From JABCPE02 sp963530295 (GTDB lineage Bacteria > Bacteroidota > Bacteroidia > Flavobacteriales > Weeksellaceae), in contig CAUSCF010000040.1 in the NCBI GenBank assembly GCA_963530295.1, positions 1 to 6,225 on the forward strand: 6,225 bases of DNA. The letters run 5' to 3'. Shown piece after piece: positions 1 to 6,225 of this stretch. The position numbers and the translations under genes were made by a program. How positions within the stretch are numbered: the stretch's first letter is position 1; every line of letters starts with the position of its first letter. The notes beneath the pieces were generated by a model. The model did no database searches. It saw only the letters and a list, made by a program, of their open reading frames with translations, and had not been told where the DNA came from.

Positions 1-612
1 TGCGGAGGAAAAAATCGTTTAAATACAGAAGTTTTCGCAGTGGTAAAAGGCTGGAAAAAGAAGGAATTGTCTGATTTTTCATTTCGAATCCAAGAATTGA
101 TGTATACTTTAATAAAAAAAGAAGAACAGGGCAAATCTGAAATAGATTTCCCAGAACTTACCAAGATATTAAGCGAGACAGCCTACCACATGAGCAAAAC
201 AGATGAAGATTCTTATTATAATTTTTTCCCAATTTTAAACCTAACTGAGAAATACAGAGAAGAAATTGAGAAGAAAAATTTTTATAACAATCCAGATCTG
301 AAAAGAGTATGGGATGAAACCAAAACAGGTGGTAGGTGGCGACCAGGAATGGAAGAGGTTAGCTTAAAAAGAGAAACTTTAGAAACAATAACTCTCTACC
401 CCCGCCCAGACTTTAGTAGCACACCGAAACAGTTAGAAATAAGCACTGAAGACATAGAATACTTACATAAGGTTTCCGATTGGGATTTTGTGCGTGTTCC
501 CCATATGGTAGGCTATTTGGCTCCTAAAAATCCTAAGAAACATTCTTTTCTGGTTGAGGAAGATTTTACACCGAAAAAAGAAAAAGGTTTTTGGGATAAG
601 TTGTTTGGGTAA
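1..612 (+). CDS. Protein with variable N-terminus and SH3-like conserved C-terminal tail, 5' partial
   Basis: I do not recognise a named family for the N-terminal part. The frame is open from base 1, giving 203 visible residues. The GTG at 40 is the first possible start inside the window, but it has no convincing ribosome site and coding frame continues upstream of it, so the gene most likely begins outside. The first three visible residues are Cys-Gly-Gly, followed by a polar stretch, which would fit the mature end of a lipoprotein whose signal peptide lies off the edge. Residues about 20-115 are charged and probably mostly helical (motifs such as FSFRIQELMYTLIKKEE). Residues 132-203 form a tail 86% identical to that of the next gene, containing SDWDFVRV and GYLAP, which resemble the end of a bacterial SH3 domain, and ending in GFWDKLFG. 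The next gene starts 31 bp downstream on the same strand, so cotranscription is likely. An immunity or accessory surface role is speculation. Confidence 0.75.
   Translation, partial: CGGKNRLNTEVFAVVKGWKKKELSDFSFRIQELMYTLIKKEEQGKSEIDFPELTKILSETAYHMSKTDEDSYYNFFPILNLTEKYREEIEKKNFYNNPDLKRVWDETKTGGRWRPGMEEVSLKRETLETITLYPRPDFSSTPKQLEISTEDIEYLHKVSDWDFVRVPHMVGYLAPKNPKKHSFLVEEDFTPKKEKGFWDKLFG
394..612 (+). repeat. Direct repeat copy A, encoding shared C-terminal module
   Basis: These 219 bp match 1775-1993 without gaps and with 18 mismatches by hand count (about 92% identity). The stretch 463-525 is identical over 63 bp in both copies. Similarity starts abruptly at the Leu-Tyr-Pro-Arg-Pro codons and stops a few bases after the stop codon, so the repeat matches the protein module almost exactly. 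Confidence 0.93.
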
Positions 613-643
613 AAAATAAGGTCAGGTATTTAATTATCATAGA

Positions 644-1993
644 ATGAGATATGTTCTAGTCATACTGCTGGCTAACATTATATTTTTTTCATGTGATGAA
701 AAAAGTAATAGATATTTGAATAATAATATGAAACAGGCGCCTTATAACATTTTGGAAGAAGGAGATGGATTAAAAGTTAATTATGATTCTTTATCAACAG
801 ACCTTATAGATTATGGAAAAAGAAGTTTGTCCGATATGGATTTCAGATTCCCATCCAATGAAGAATATACCCGAAAAATTCTGGAAATATACGGCATCGA
901 TATCAGCCAATATGCCAATAGCATTATTGCCCTTAACAATTCCAAGTTTCCGTATATCGCTTTAAAATCAGAGAATTATATCCTATATGAAGATTCTGAT
1001 GTGGATAATGAATACCTCATTAACCAAGCGGATTTATTTCATTATAATAATTATATTTTTTACGGAAATAAAGGGTCTTATAATTTATTAAAAGCCAAAA
1101 ATCCCAATTTATTAAATGATTTAGTAATAGAATTTGGGTATAATAAGGATAAGGAACTGACGAAATATGTGTTAAGCGATTTTGATTTTTCTGATGGCAG
1201 TGGTTTTCATGATTTGATATTTACATATCATCCCGAAACATCGAAATACGAGCTGAGAGAGTATGTTTTCGCTGATATAGAGCATTTTCTTGACAAAGAA
1301 AAAATAAAGAAAGAGGTTTATCCTAATATCAAGGATATTATTGAAAAAATATTATCAACGCCTGATGATTATTCCAATCCTCAAAAAATAACAGCCTTTC
1401 TTTTTAATATAGAATTGAAAATAGGAAAAACAAGACATATAGAAGATTACTTAAATAAAAATCCACATTATAAAGCAGACTTGGAGAGATTCCAATTTTA
1501 TCATTTACTTGAATTGAAAAAATATATAAACGATATAGACCTAGACAAGAGCCATAAAATAATATATTTTATTCAAGATCCAGATGGCTATACGAACCTT
1601 CACAAAGAAAAAAATATATCATCTGAGGTTATTCAAAAAATAAAGACAGGGGCACCAATAGAAGTTTTGGATAATTCGGGAGATTGGTTTCTGGTAAAAA
1701 CACAGGAAGGGTACACGGGTTATGTGCATAAAAGCAGGCTAAAAACTTCATTGAATGATAGAGTTTCTATTTTACTCTATCCTCGCCCAGACCTTGGCAG
1801 CATCCCCAAACAGTTAGAAATAAGCTCTGAAGACATAGAATATTTACATAAGGTTTCCGATTGGGATTTTGTGCGTGTTCCCCATATGGTAGGCTATTTG
1901 GCTCCTGAAAATCTTAAGAAACATTCTTTTCTGGCTGAGGAAGATTTTACACTGAAAGAACAAAAAGGCTTTTGGGACAAGTTGTTTGGGTAA
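644..1993 (+). CDS. SH3-domain lipoprotein with duplicated C-terminal tail
   Basis: A complete 449-residue predicted lipoprotein. The N-terminus is a short signal peptide (residues 1-16, hydrophobic core VLVILLANIIFF) followed by Cys17 in an FFSC lipobox. The acidic DE right after the Cys loosely resembles Bacteroidota signals for surface display of lipoproteins, so an outer-membrane location is plausible. Residues about 20-300 are a tyrosine-, asparagine- and lysine-rich region that I cannot assign; NGxK-like and FDFSDGSGFHDLIFTYHPE (about 180-198) suggest a beta-rich part, and 265-300 looks helical. Residues about 306-367 are a typical bacterial SH3 domain (DPDGYTNLHKEKN, then GDWFLVKTQEGYTGYVHKSRL). 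Residues 378-449 are the tail shared with the preceding gene, probably a second divergent SH3-like unit (SDWDFVRVPHMVGYLAPENL aligns with the end of the first), ending GFWDKLFG. Bacterial SH3 domains usually bind peptides or cell-wall material. No catalytic motif is visible. It could be an immunity lipoprotein or a general envelope protein. Confidence 0.85.
   Translation: MRYVLVILLANIIFFSCDEKSNRYLNNNMKQAPYNILEEGDGLKVNYDSLSTDLIDYGKRSLSDMDFRFPSNEEYTRKILEIYGIDISQYANSIIALNNSKFPYIALKSENYILYEDSDVDNEYLINQADLFHYNNYIFYGNKGSYNLLKAKNPNLLNDLVIEFGYNKDKELTKYVLSDFDFSDGSGFHDLIFTYHPETSKYELREYVFADIEHFLDKEKIKKEVYPNIKDIIEKILSTPDDYSNPQKITAFLFNIELKIGKTRHIEDYLNKNPHYKADLERFQFYHLLELKKYINDIDLDKSHKIIYFIQDPDGYTNLHKEKNISSEVIQKIKTGAPIEVLDNSGDWFLVKTQEGYTGYVHKSRLKTSLNDRVSILLYPRPDLGSIPKQLEISSEDIEYLHKVSDWDFVRVPHMVGYLAPENLKKHSFLAEEDFTLKEQKGFWDKLFG
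1775..1993 (+). repeat. Direct repeat copy B, encoding shared C-terminal module
   Basis: Second copy of the 219-bp repeat, in the same orientation and 1381 bp downstream of the first; the identical core is 1844-1906. Ten of the 72 encoded residues differ between copies, and about 12 of the 18 nucleotide differences change an amino acid. Conservation is strongest in the middle of the module. Confidence 0.93.
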
Positions 1994-2091
1994 AAGTAAA
2001 ATTCAATTGAGACACTAATGTCTAATTTAGGAAGAATCCATAGATGACGCTTTAGAAAGGAGAGCTTTATAAGAAAATAATAGTAATGGAG

Positions 2092-2137
2092 AATAATTAT
2101 AAAACCTGCTGAAATAAGAGCAGGTTTTATAATTATT
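2092..2137. terminator. Bidirectional terminator between convergent genes
   Basis: Bases 2092-2110 and 2119-2137 are perfect 19-bp reverse complements separated by an 8-nt loop (GAAATAAG). The stem has a small GC-containing centre (ACCTGCT / AGCAGGT) and A/T-rich outer arms, so a U-rich run follows the stem in both directions. It sits 98 bp after the stop of the + strand lipoprotein gene and 12 bp beyond the stop of the - strand Clp ATPase gene, the expected place for a shared terminator. The remaining intergenic sequence 1994-2091 holds no gene that I can support. Confidence 0.88.
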
Positions 2138-2149
2138 TATCAAAACATT

Positions 2150-4669
2150 CTATATTTTTTGTTTTTCCCAGTAGAGTTCACCATTTTTCAAGGTAACACT
2201 GACAATGTCTCCTTCATGAAACTCTCCTGCTACAATTTTTTTTGCTAAAGGTCTTCTTAATTTTCCTCGAATAACACCCTTTAGTGGTCTTGCTCCATAT
2301 TTTATGTCATAGCCCTCTTCTGAAAGATATTCTTTGACTTCTTCCGAAATATTTAATGTAATATTTAAATTTTTAACCAAATCTAATAATTCTTTTTTGA
2401 GGTGTATTTCAAAAATTTTCAGAGCATTCTCTTTGCTTATCGGTGCAAAAGGAATGATTTCTGTAAGTCTTCCCAAAAATTCTGGGCGGAAAAACCTTGT
2501 CATAATCTCCAAAAGATCAGCTGAAGCCGGAATTTTTCCATTGGCAAAAGAATTTACAATAAAATCCGAGCCTATATTAGATGTAAAGAGAATGATAGCA
2601 TTAGAGAAATCACCTTCTTTGCCAAGTCTGTCGTGCAGCTTACCTTCATCCATTATTTGAAGAAAAACATCAAAAACTGAAGTATGAGCCTTTTCTATTT
2701 CATCAAAAAGAACAATGGAATAAGGCTTTTGTCTAATTTTATTAACCAAAAGTCCGCCCTCTTCATAGCCCACATAGCCAGGAGGCGCTCCATAGAGCAA
2801 TGCCGCAGAATGCTCTTCTTTAAATTCTGACATATCAAAGCGGATAATTGCATTTTCATCTTGGAAAAGAAATTCTGCCAAGGATTTTGCCAGTTCTGTT
2901 TTCCCTGTTCCTGTTGGTCCTAAAAAGAAAAATGAACCGATGGGTTGTCCAGCTTTACTCAGTCCAGAACGGGACTCTAGAACCGCTCCAGAAATTGTAG
3001 CTATAGCATGATCTTGCCCTACCACTCGGCGGGAGAGAACCTGCTCTATTTCATTCAAACGCTGTTTTTCTTCTTCTTGTAGTTTTCCGATAGAAATATT
3101 TGTTTTTTGAGAAATCATCAAAGCTAAATCTCTATCAGTAATATCGCTTCGTTTTTCCAAAGCAACAGCCTCTGCCTGCTCTATTCGTTTTCTAGAAAAA
3201 GCAAAAATATTTTCAACATCAATAATTTGATTATCAAAACCTTCTGGTTCTTCTTCAGAACTTAATAAGTATTTAGTTTTCTCTACCAAATCCTTTAAAA
3301 GCCATAAAGCATGGGTTTTTAACTGTTCCTCTGAATAATTTTTTGTGTTTTGTTCTAGATGTATGATCTGATTCAGAAAATGATTTTTCTCTTTCAAGAA
3401 AGACTCACCAGCTGTTTTTAATGCAGACATTGTATGGTCTACTAAATCTATTGCCGAAGCAGGAAGACTTTTTTCTTTCATGTACCGCTTAGACAGACGA
3501 ATTGCCTCTCGGATGCCGCTGTCATCAATATTAATTTGATGGTGATTTTGATAACTTACCAATGCCTGTTTGAGCATTCTGAAATGAGTTTCATCATCAG
3601 CTTCTTCCATTTTGATAATTTCGAACATTCCTGATAGACCCTGTTCTTTTTCTATCTTTTTGGTATACTCTTCTATCGTAGTGGCGGCAATCAGAGTGAG
3701 TCCTTTTGACAATTCACTCTTCAACAGATTGCTAATTCCTGTATCTTGGTGACTGCCCAATAGTGAATGAATATCATCAATAATCAAAACGCTTTTGGGA
3801 TATAAACGAAGTTCATTGGCAATATTTTTCAATCGATCTTCTATTTCGCCTTTGTAAGAAGCTCCAGCAATAATAGCTCCTAAATCAAGTTCAAAAACCT
3901 CTAAACCACCAAGCAAATCAGGAATTTGATTAAAAACCAATTTTTGGACAAACCCCTCTATCAGTCTAGTCTTCCCAATGCCATGATCTCCTATAATCAA
4001 TACATTTTGTTTGTGATAGCGACAAAGTATCTCCGTAATATGATGGAGTTCTGCATCTCTACCAATTAAGAAATTATCTTCTTGATAATGAGTTAAATCA
4101 TTTTTCTTATTCTGTTTTAATAAATCATTCTTTTTCTTAATCTCTTCTTTTTTATTGATACAATATTTTTGCAAAAAGCCTTTCTTTAAAGTAGATAAAG
4201 ATTTTGGCGAAGAATTAGAAATGTTGTCAGATAATTCAAATTTTGGCTGATTTTTCAACAATTCTTCTCTTGTGACAGGAAAAGTTTTCATTTGATCAAA
4301 ACTAAATGCTGCCCCTGGTGAACTCAACGCGGCCATTAGACAAAAAAGCGTAACTTCGTCCTCATTTAGCAATTCACGGATAGCATCTGCTTCAGCAAAG
4401 ATTTCATCTATAATTTCAGAAGGCTCACAACTGCGTAAATTTGGAGATTTGGGCGATTCTTCTATTCTAACTTCCGCCCATTCTTCTAAAAAAAACACAT
4501 CAACTCCTAGTTTCTCCAAACTTTTTAAAAGAGATAAGTCTCTATTTAGTATGGCTTTAAGTAAATGCGCCCCAGTATATTGCGCATTCATATTCTCTCG
4601 CCCTATTTTCTGAGCAACCTCTAATGCTTTCTGAACTTCAGAATTATATGATGATTTGAAAGTTTCCAT
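2150..4669 (-). CDS. clpV: Hsp100/Clp AAA+ ATPase, probable T6SS sheath-recycling ATPase ClpV (TssH)
   Basis: A cytoplasmic hexameric unfoldase; ClpV disassembles the contracted TssB/TssC sheath so that subunits can be reused. At 839 residues it has normal length. Domains: Clp N-domain about 1-140 (AQYTGAHLLKAIL at 29-41); Lys/Asn-rich linker about 141-197; first AAA+ ring with Walker A GDHGIGKT (227-234), pore loop AGASYKGEIEDR (268-279, Tyr272), Walker B VLIIDD (294-299); a middle region about 420-530 that is shorter than the long ClpB coiled coil; second AAA+ ring with Walker A GPTGTGKT (584-591), pore loop GYVG (631-634), Walker B IVLFDE (652-657), sensor Asn698, arginine finger Arg734 in FRPEFLGR, sensor-2 GARPLK (792-797). 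No IGF/IGL-type ClpP-docking tripeptide is visible, arguing against ClpA or ClpC. ClpB remains the main alternative; the short middle region, divergent first ring and PKD membrane-protein neighbour favour ClpV. The first ring appears degenerate (see findings). Start ATG at 4669, 34 bp after the upstream gene's stop, implies one operon. Confidence 0.8.
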   Translation of the reverse strand: METFKSSYNSEVQKALEVAQKIGRENMNAQYTGAHLLKAILNRDLSLLKSLEKLGVDVFFLEEWAEVRIEESPKSPNLRSCEPSEIIDEIFAEADAIRELLNEDEVTLFCLMAALSSPGAAFSFDQMKTFPVTREELLKNQPKFELSDNISNSSPKSLSTLKKGFLQKYCINKKEEIKKKNDLLKQNKKNDLTHYQEDNFLIGRDAELHHITEILCRYHKQNVLIIGDHGIGKTRLIEGFVQKLVFNQIPDLLGGLEVFELDLGAIIAGASYKGEIEDRLKNIANELRLYPKSVLIIDDIHSLLGSHQDTGISNLLKSELSKGLTLIAATTIEEYTKKIEKEQGLSGMFEIIKMEEADDETHFRMLKQALVSYQNHHQINIDDSGIREAIRLSKRYMKEKSLPASAIDLVDHTMSALKTAGESFLKEKNHFLNQIIHLEQNTKNYSEEQLKTHALWLLKDLVEKTKYLLSSEEEPEGFDNQIIDVENIFAFSRKRIEQAEAVALEKRSDITDRDLALMISQKTNISIGKLQEEEKQRLNEIEQVLSRRVVGQDHAIATISGAVLESRSGLSKAGQPIGSFFFLGPTGTGKTELAKSLAEFLFQDENAIIRFDMSEFKEEHSAALLYGAPPGYVGYEEGGLLVNKIRQKPYSIVLFDEIEKAHTSVFDVFLQIMDEGKLHDRLGKEGDFSNAIILFTSNIGSDFIVNSFANGKIPASADLLEIMTRFFRPEFLGRLTEIIPFAPISKENALKIFEIHLKKELLDLVKNLNITLNISEEVKEYLSEEGYDIKYGARPLKGVIRGKLRRPLAKKIVAGEFHEGDIVSVTLKNGELYWEKQKI

Positions 4670-4703
4670 ATTTATATTACTTTTATCAAGTTTTTCAATT
4701 TCA

Positions 4704-5762
4704 TTATTTTTTCATCCAAATTCCCCATTTTCTAGTTTTGTAATGGACATTTATATTTTGGATACAATTTTGTGAATTCTTGTTCAAGCGAATAGCTGAA
4801 ATTTTAATTTTATTCCCTGAAATGACTCTGCAAAATTCATCAAATGGCAAAATTTTATCATCATTGATGATTACAGGAATATCATAATTTCCACAAAGAT
4901 AGTCCTTAAAATCATCCTTTGTTTTGGACTGATTCGCAACCTGATTTAATAATAATTGAAACTGTTCATTGGAGATTTCTGGAGCTTTTTTAGGCTCAGC
5001 AAGTGTATCTTTTTTAGTATTCCCTCGTGGAGAAACAGGAATATTCTCAAGCATATCTACCAATGGATCTTTTTGCGGGTTGCCTTTTGGAAGAGAAAAA
5101 GAAGCATGGGAGCGCTCAAATTCATAAGATTTAAGGTCTATTTTTTGTTTAGCTTTTATGGTTTTAGGCGCTACATAAATAGTTTTTACTGCACGATGTT
5201 CCACATCTCCATTTACAATTAAAGTAACTTTTTTCTGTCCAGCTGATTTGAAATGATATGAAACAGACTGCCCTAAAGCATCAGTATCTATACTTTCACC
5301 AAAACTCCATTCCCAAGATTGTCCACCTTCTTTTTCTCCAAGAAAATCAACTTTCTGTCCAACCGTAACGACACTTGGGGCAATAATCCTAGGTAAATAT
5401 CCTATGTTTTGGCTGGTTGTTGTGATGTAAATTGATTTTTCATGAACACAATGACCATTGATTTTCAAGCGAATAATATAATTTCCTTCTTTTTTATACT
5501 GGTGCAGGGTTCTCTGGCGATAATCAGGAGCTGAACCATCTCCAAAATCCCATTCCCAGCTCTTTGCATTGGGTGTATTGTCATAAAACTCAACAACTTT
5601 ATCTATTGACATATCCCCTGACACTAGAAATTTGGCACTTTCACAATCTACACGGCGAAAATACTGAACCAGTAGAAGTATAATACTAAGCAACAGAACA
5701 ATACCCAAACTCAAATAAATACGCCTATCTATCCGAAATAAAAAACCAAAATGCCTTAACAT
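4704..5762 (-). CDS. Single-pass membrane protein with two PKD domains, probable T6SS-iii envelope component
   Basis: A 352-residue protein. The N-terminus is basic (Arg3, 10, 13, 14) followed by one membrane helix at about 15-35, predicting an N-in, C-out topology with most of the protein in the periplasm. Residues about 41-113 form a PKD-type beta-sandwich with the hallmark WEWDFGDGS (69-77). Residues about 127-199 form a second, more diverged one with WEWSFGES (150-157). A Pro/Lys-rich linker (about 200-262) contains a small repeat (KGNPQKDPL at 226-234, RGNTKKDTL at 246-254). The C-terminal domain (about 263-352) is unknown to me and carries Cys290, 311 and 333. Cys40 and Cys105 flank the first PKD domain and could pair. 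PKD folds mediate protein contacts. T6SS-iii of Bacteroidota use TssN to TssR proteins in place of TssJLM, and an inner-membrane protein with a periplasmic PKD array encoded beside ClpV fits that set (TssP or TssO-like). I do not recognise it firmly enough to name it. Confidence 0.85.
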   Translation of the reverse strand: MLRHFGFLFRIDRRIYLSLGIVLLLSIILLLVQYFRRVDCESAKFLVSGDMSIDKVVEFYDNTPNAKSWEWDFGDGSAPDYRQRTLHQYKKEGNYIIRLKINGHCVHEKSIYITTTSQNIGYLPRIIAPSVVTVGQKVDFLGEKEGGQSWEWSFGESIDTDALGQSVSYHFKSAGQKKVTLIVNGDVEHRAVKTIYVAPKTIKAKQKIDLKSYEFERSHASFSLPKGNPQKDPLVDMLENIPVSPRGNTKKDTLAEPKKAPEISNEQFQLLLNQVANQSKTKDDFKDYLCGNYDIPVIINDDKILPFDEFCRVISGNKIKISAIRLNKNSQNCIQNINVHYKTRKWGIWMKK

Positions 5763-5780
5763 ATATCATTTTTAACCTAA

Positions 5781-5788
5781 CAAAAATA
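5781..5788 (-). promoter_or_regulatory. Possible Bacteroidota-type promoter (-7 element) for the PKD-clpV operon
   Basis: Read on the - strand this is TATTTTTG, matching the Bacteroidota -7 consensus TAnnTTTG. About 19 bases further upstream is GGTTTT, a partial match to the -33 TTTG element. The element ends 18 bp before the ATG of the PKD gene, giving a very short leader. It lies in the 52-bp gap after the recombinase stop codon, the only intergenic space available to drive the two downstream genes independently. In such AT-rich DNA a chance match is possible. Confidence 0.4.
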
Positions 5789-5814
5789 ATGTTTTTTTGT
5801 AAATATAAAAACCA

Positions 5815-6225
5815 TTACTTTTTCTTTATGGTCTTTTCTACCCTGTAGAAGCTGGTTTTGCTGATACCCGCTTGCTTGCAGGCTTTATCGATAGGAATAT
5901 TTTTGTTTTCATAAAGATGAAAGGCGAAATGATATTTTTCCAAAGTTTCTTTTTTTATTCCTTTGGGTCTTCCGATGAGTTTCTTTCTTCTCCTTGCTCC
6001 TTCGATTCCTGCTTTCGTTCTTTCACTGATAAGATTTCTTTCAAACTCAGCCACCGCTCCAAAAATCTGAATGATAAATTTTCCATTGGCAGAAGTAGTA
6101 TCAAAAGCGGGTTCAGAAATACTTTTGAAGAAAACACCTTTTTGATTAAAAAACTCAATGAGTTCAATCATATTTTTTAAAGAGCGGAAAATTCTATCGG
6201 TTTTATAAACGATAACCACATCTCC
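5815..6225 (-). CDS. Serine recombinase (resolvase/invertase family), N-terminus cut by window edge
   Basis: A site-specific DNA recombinase of the small resolvase/invertase type, which cuts and rejoins DNA through a serine-DNA intermediate. The visible 136 residues are the C-terminal two thirds of a protein that is normally about 185-205 residues. The frame is open to the right edge and starts with GDVVIVYKTDRIFRS, the conserved GD...V.K.DRl.RS block with the family's catalytic Asp-Arg and Arg residues. A GTG at 6219 lies inside this conserved block, so it cannot be the true start. The catalytic serine motif (Y.RVS type) lies outside the window. Further features: NGKFIIQIFGAVAEFERNLI (48-67) and the long helix ERTKAGIEGARRRKK, then GRPKG (85-89) leading to a helix-turn-helix at about 111-129 (IDKACKQAGISKTSFYRV). 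Its stop lies 52 bp before the PKD gene on the same strand. Whether it acts as invertase, resolvase or element integrase cannot be told without the target sites. Confidence 0.92.
   Translation of the reverse strand, partial: GDVVIVYKTDRIFRSLKNMIELIEFFNQKGVFFKSISEPAFDTTSANGKFIIQIFGAVAEFERNLISERTKAGIEGARRRKKLIGRPKGIKKETLEKYHFAFHLYENKNIPIDKACKQAGISKTSFYRVEKTIKKK

Noticed and set aside
40..42. GTG as the start codon of the first gene
   Set aside because: The same frame is open back to base 1 and no suitable ribosome site precedes the GTG. The GGAGG at 4-8 is too far away and inside the open frame.
2010..2023. Imperfect palindrome AGACActaaTGTCT in the convergent intergenic region
   Set aside because: Only 5-bp arms with a 4-base spacer; expected by chance and not placed like an operator, because no gene starts there.
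2092..2137. The 19-bp perfect inverted repeat as a recombination site for the serine recombinase
   Set aside because: It occurs once in the window and sits between two convergent stop codons, and its GC-centred stem with A/T flanks fits a bidirectional terminator better.
2334..2660. Open frame of 108 codons on the + strand
   Set aside because: It lies antisense inside the second ATPase ring of the Clp gene, whose conserved motifs prove the - strand frame. The predicted protein is Ser/Lys-rich and resembles nothing.
4956..5222. Open frame of 88 codons on the + strand
   Set aside because: Antisense to the PKD-protein gene; composition (many Phe, Ile, Arg) is typical of a shadow frame in AT-rich DNA.
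5872..6180. Open frames on both strands overlapping the recombinase (5872-6180 + and 5955-6167 -)
   Set aside because: Both overlap the recombinase, whose GD/DR/RS block and helix-turn-helix identify the real frame.

Overview
The window is AT-rich, has A/T-biased intergenic DNA, and contains a match to the Bacteroidota -7 promoter element (TAnnTTTG). With its protein families, this points to a member of the Bacteroidota, most likely a flavobacterium-type organism. This placement is inference; no rRNA or other taxonomic marker is present.

Left part (1-1993, + strand): two tandem genes with unrelated N-terminal parts and an almost identical 72-residue C-terminal tail. The first is cut by the left edge and its frame is open to base 1. 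The second is a complete 449-residue predicted lipoprotein with a bacterial SH3 domain before the shared tail. The tail looks like a second, divergent SH3-like unit. At DNA level the tails form a 219-bp direct repeat with 18 mismatches, no gaps and a 63-bp identical core.

Middle (1994-2149): a short convergent intergenic region with a perfect 19-bp stem and 8-nt loop, very likely a bidirectional terminator.

Right part (2150-6225, - strand), in transcription order: a serine recombinase (N-terminus outside the window), a probable promoter, a single-pass membrane protein with two periplasmic PKD-type folds and a cysteine-containing C-terminal domain, and after a 34-bp gap an 839-residue Hsp100/Clp ATPase. 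The ATPase best fits ClpV (TssH), the unfoldase that recycles the contracted sheath of a type VI secretion system (T6SS). A PKD membrane protein next to it is consistent with the Bacteroidota-specific subtype T6SS-iii, which replaces the TssJLM membrane complex with its own envelope proteins. No sheath, tube, baseplate or VgrG gene is in the window, so the T6SS assignment rests on these two genes. The SH3 proteins could be T6SS cargo or immunity factors, or unrelated surface lipoproteins; the sequence does not decide.

The most notable points are the apparently degenerate first ATPase ring of the Clp protein (Walker B Glu to Asp, arginine finger lost), the swapped or homogenised C-terminal module of the two lipoprotein-like genes, and a recombinase directly upstream of the putative secretion operon.
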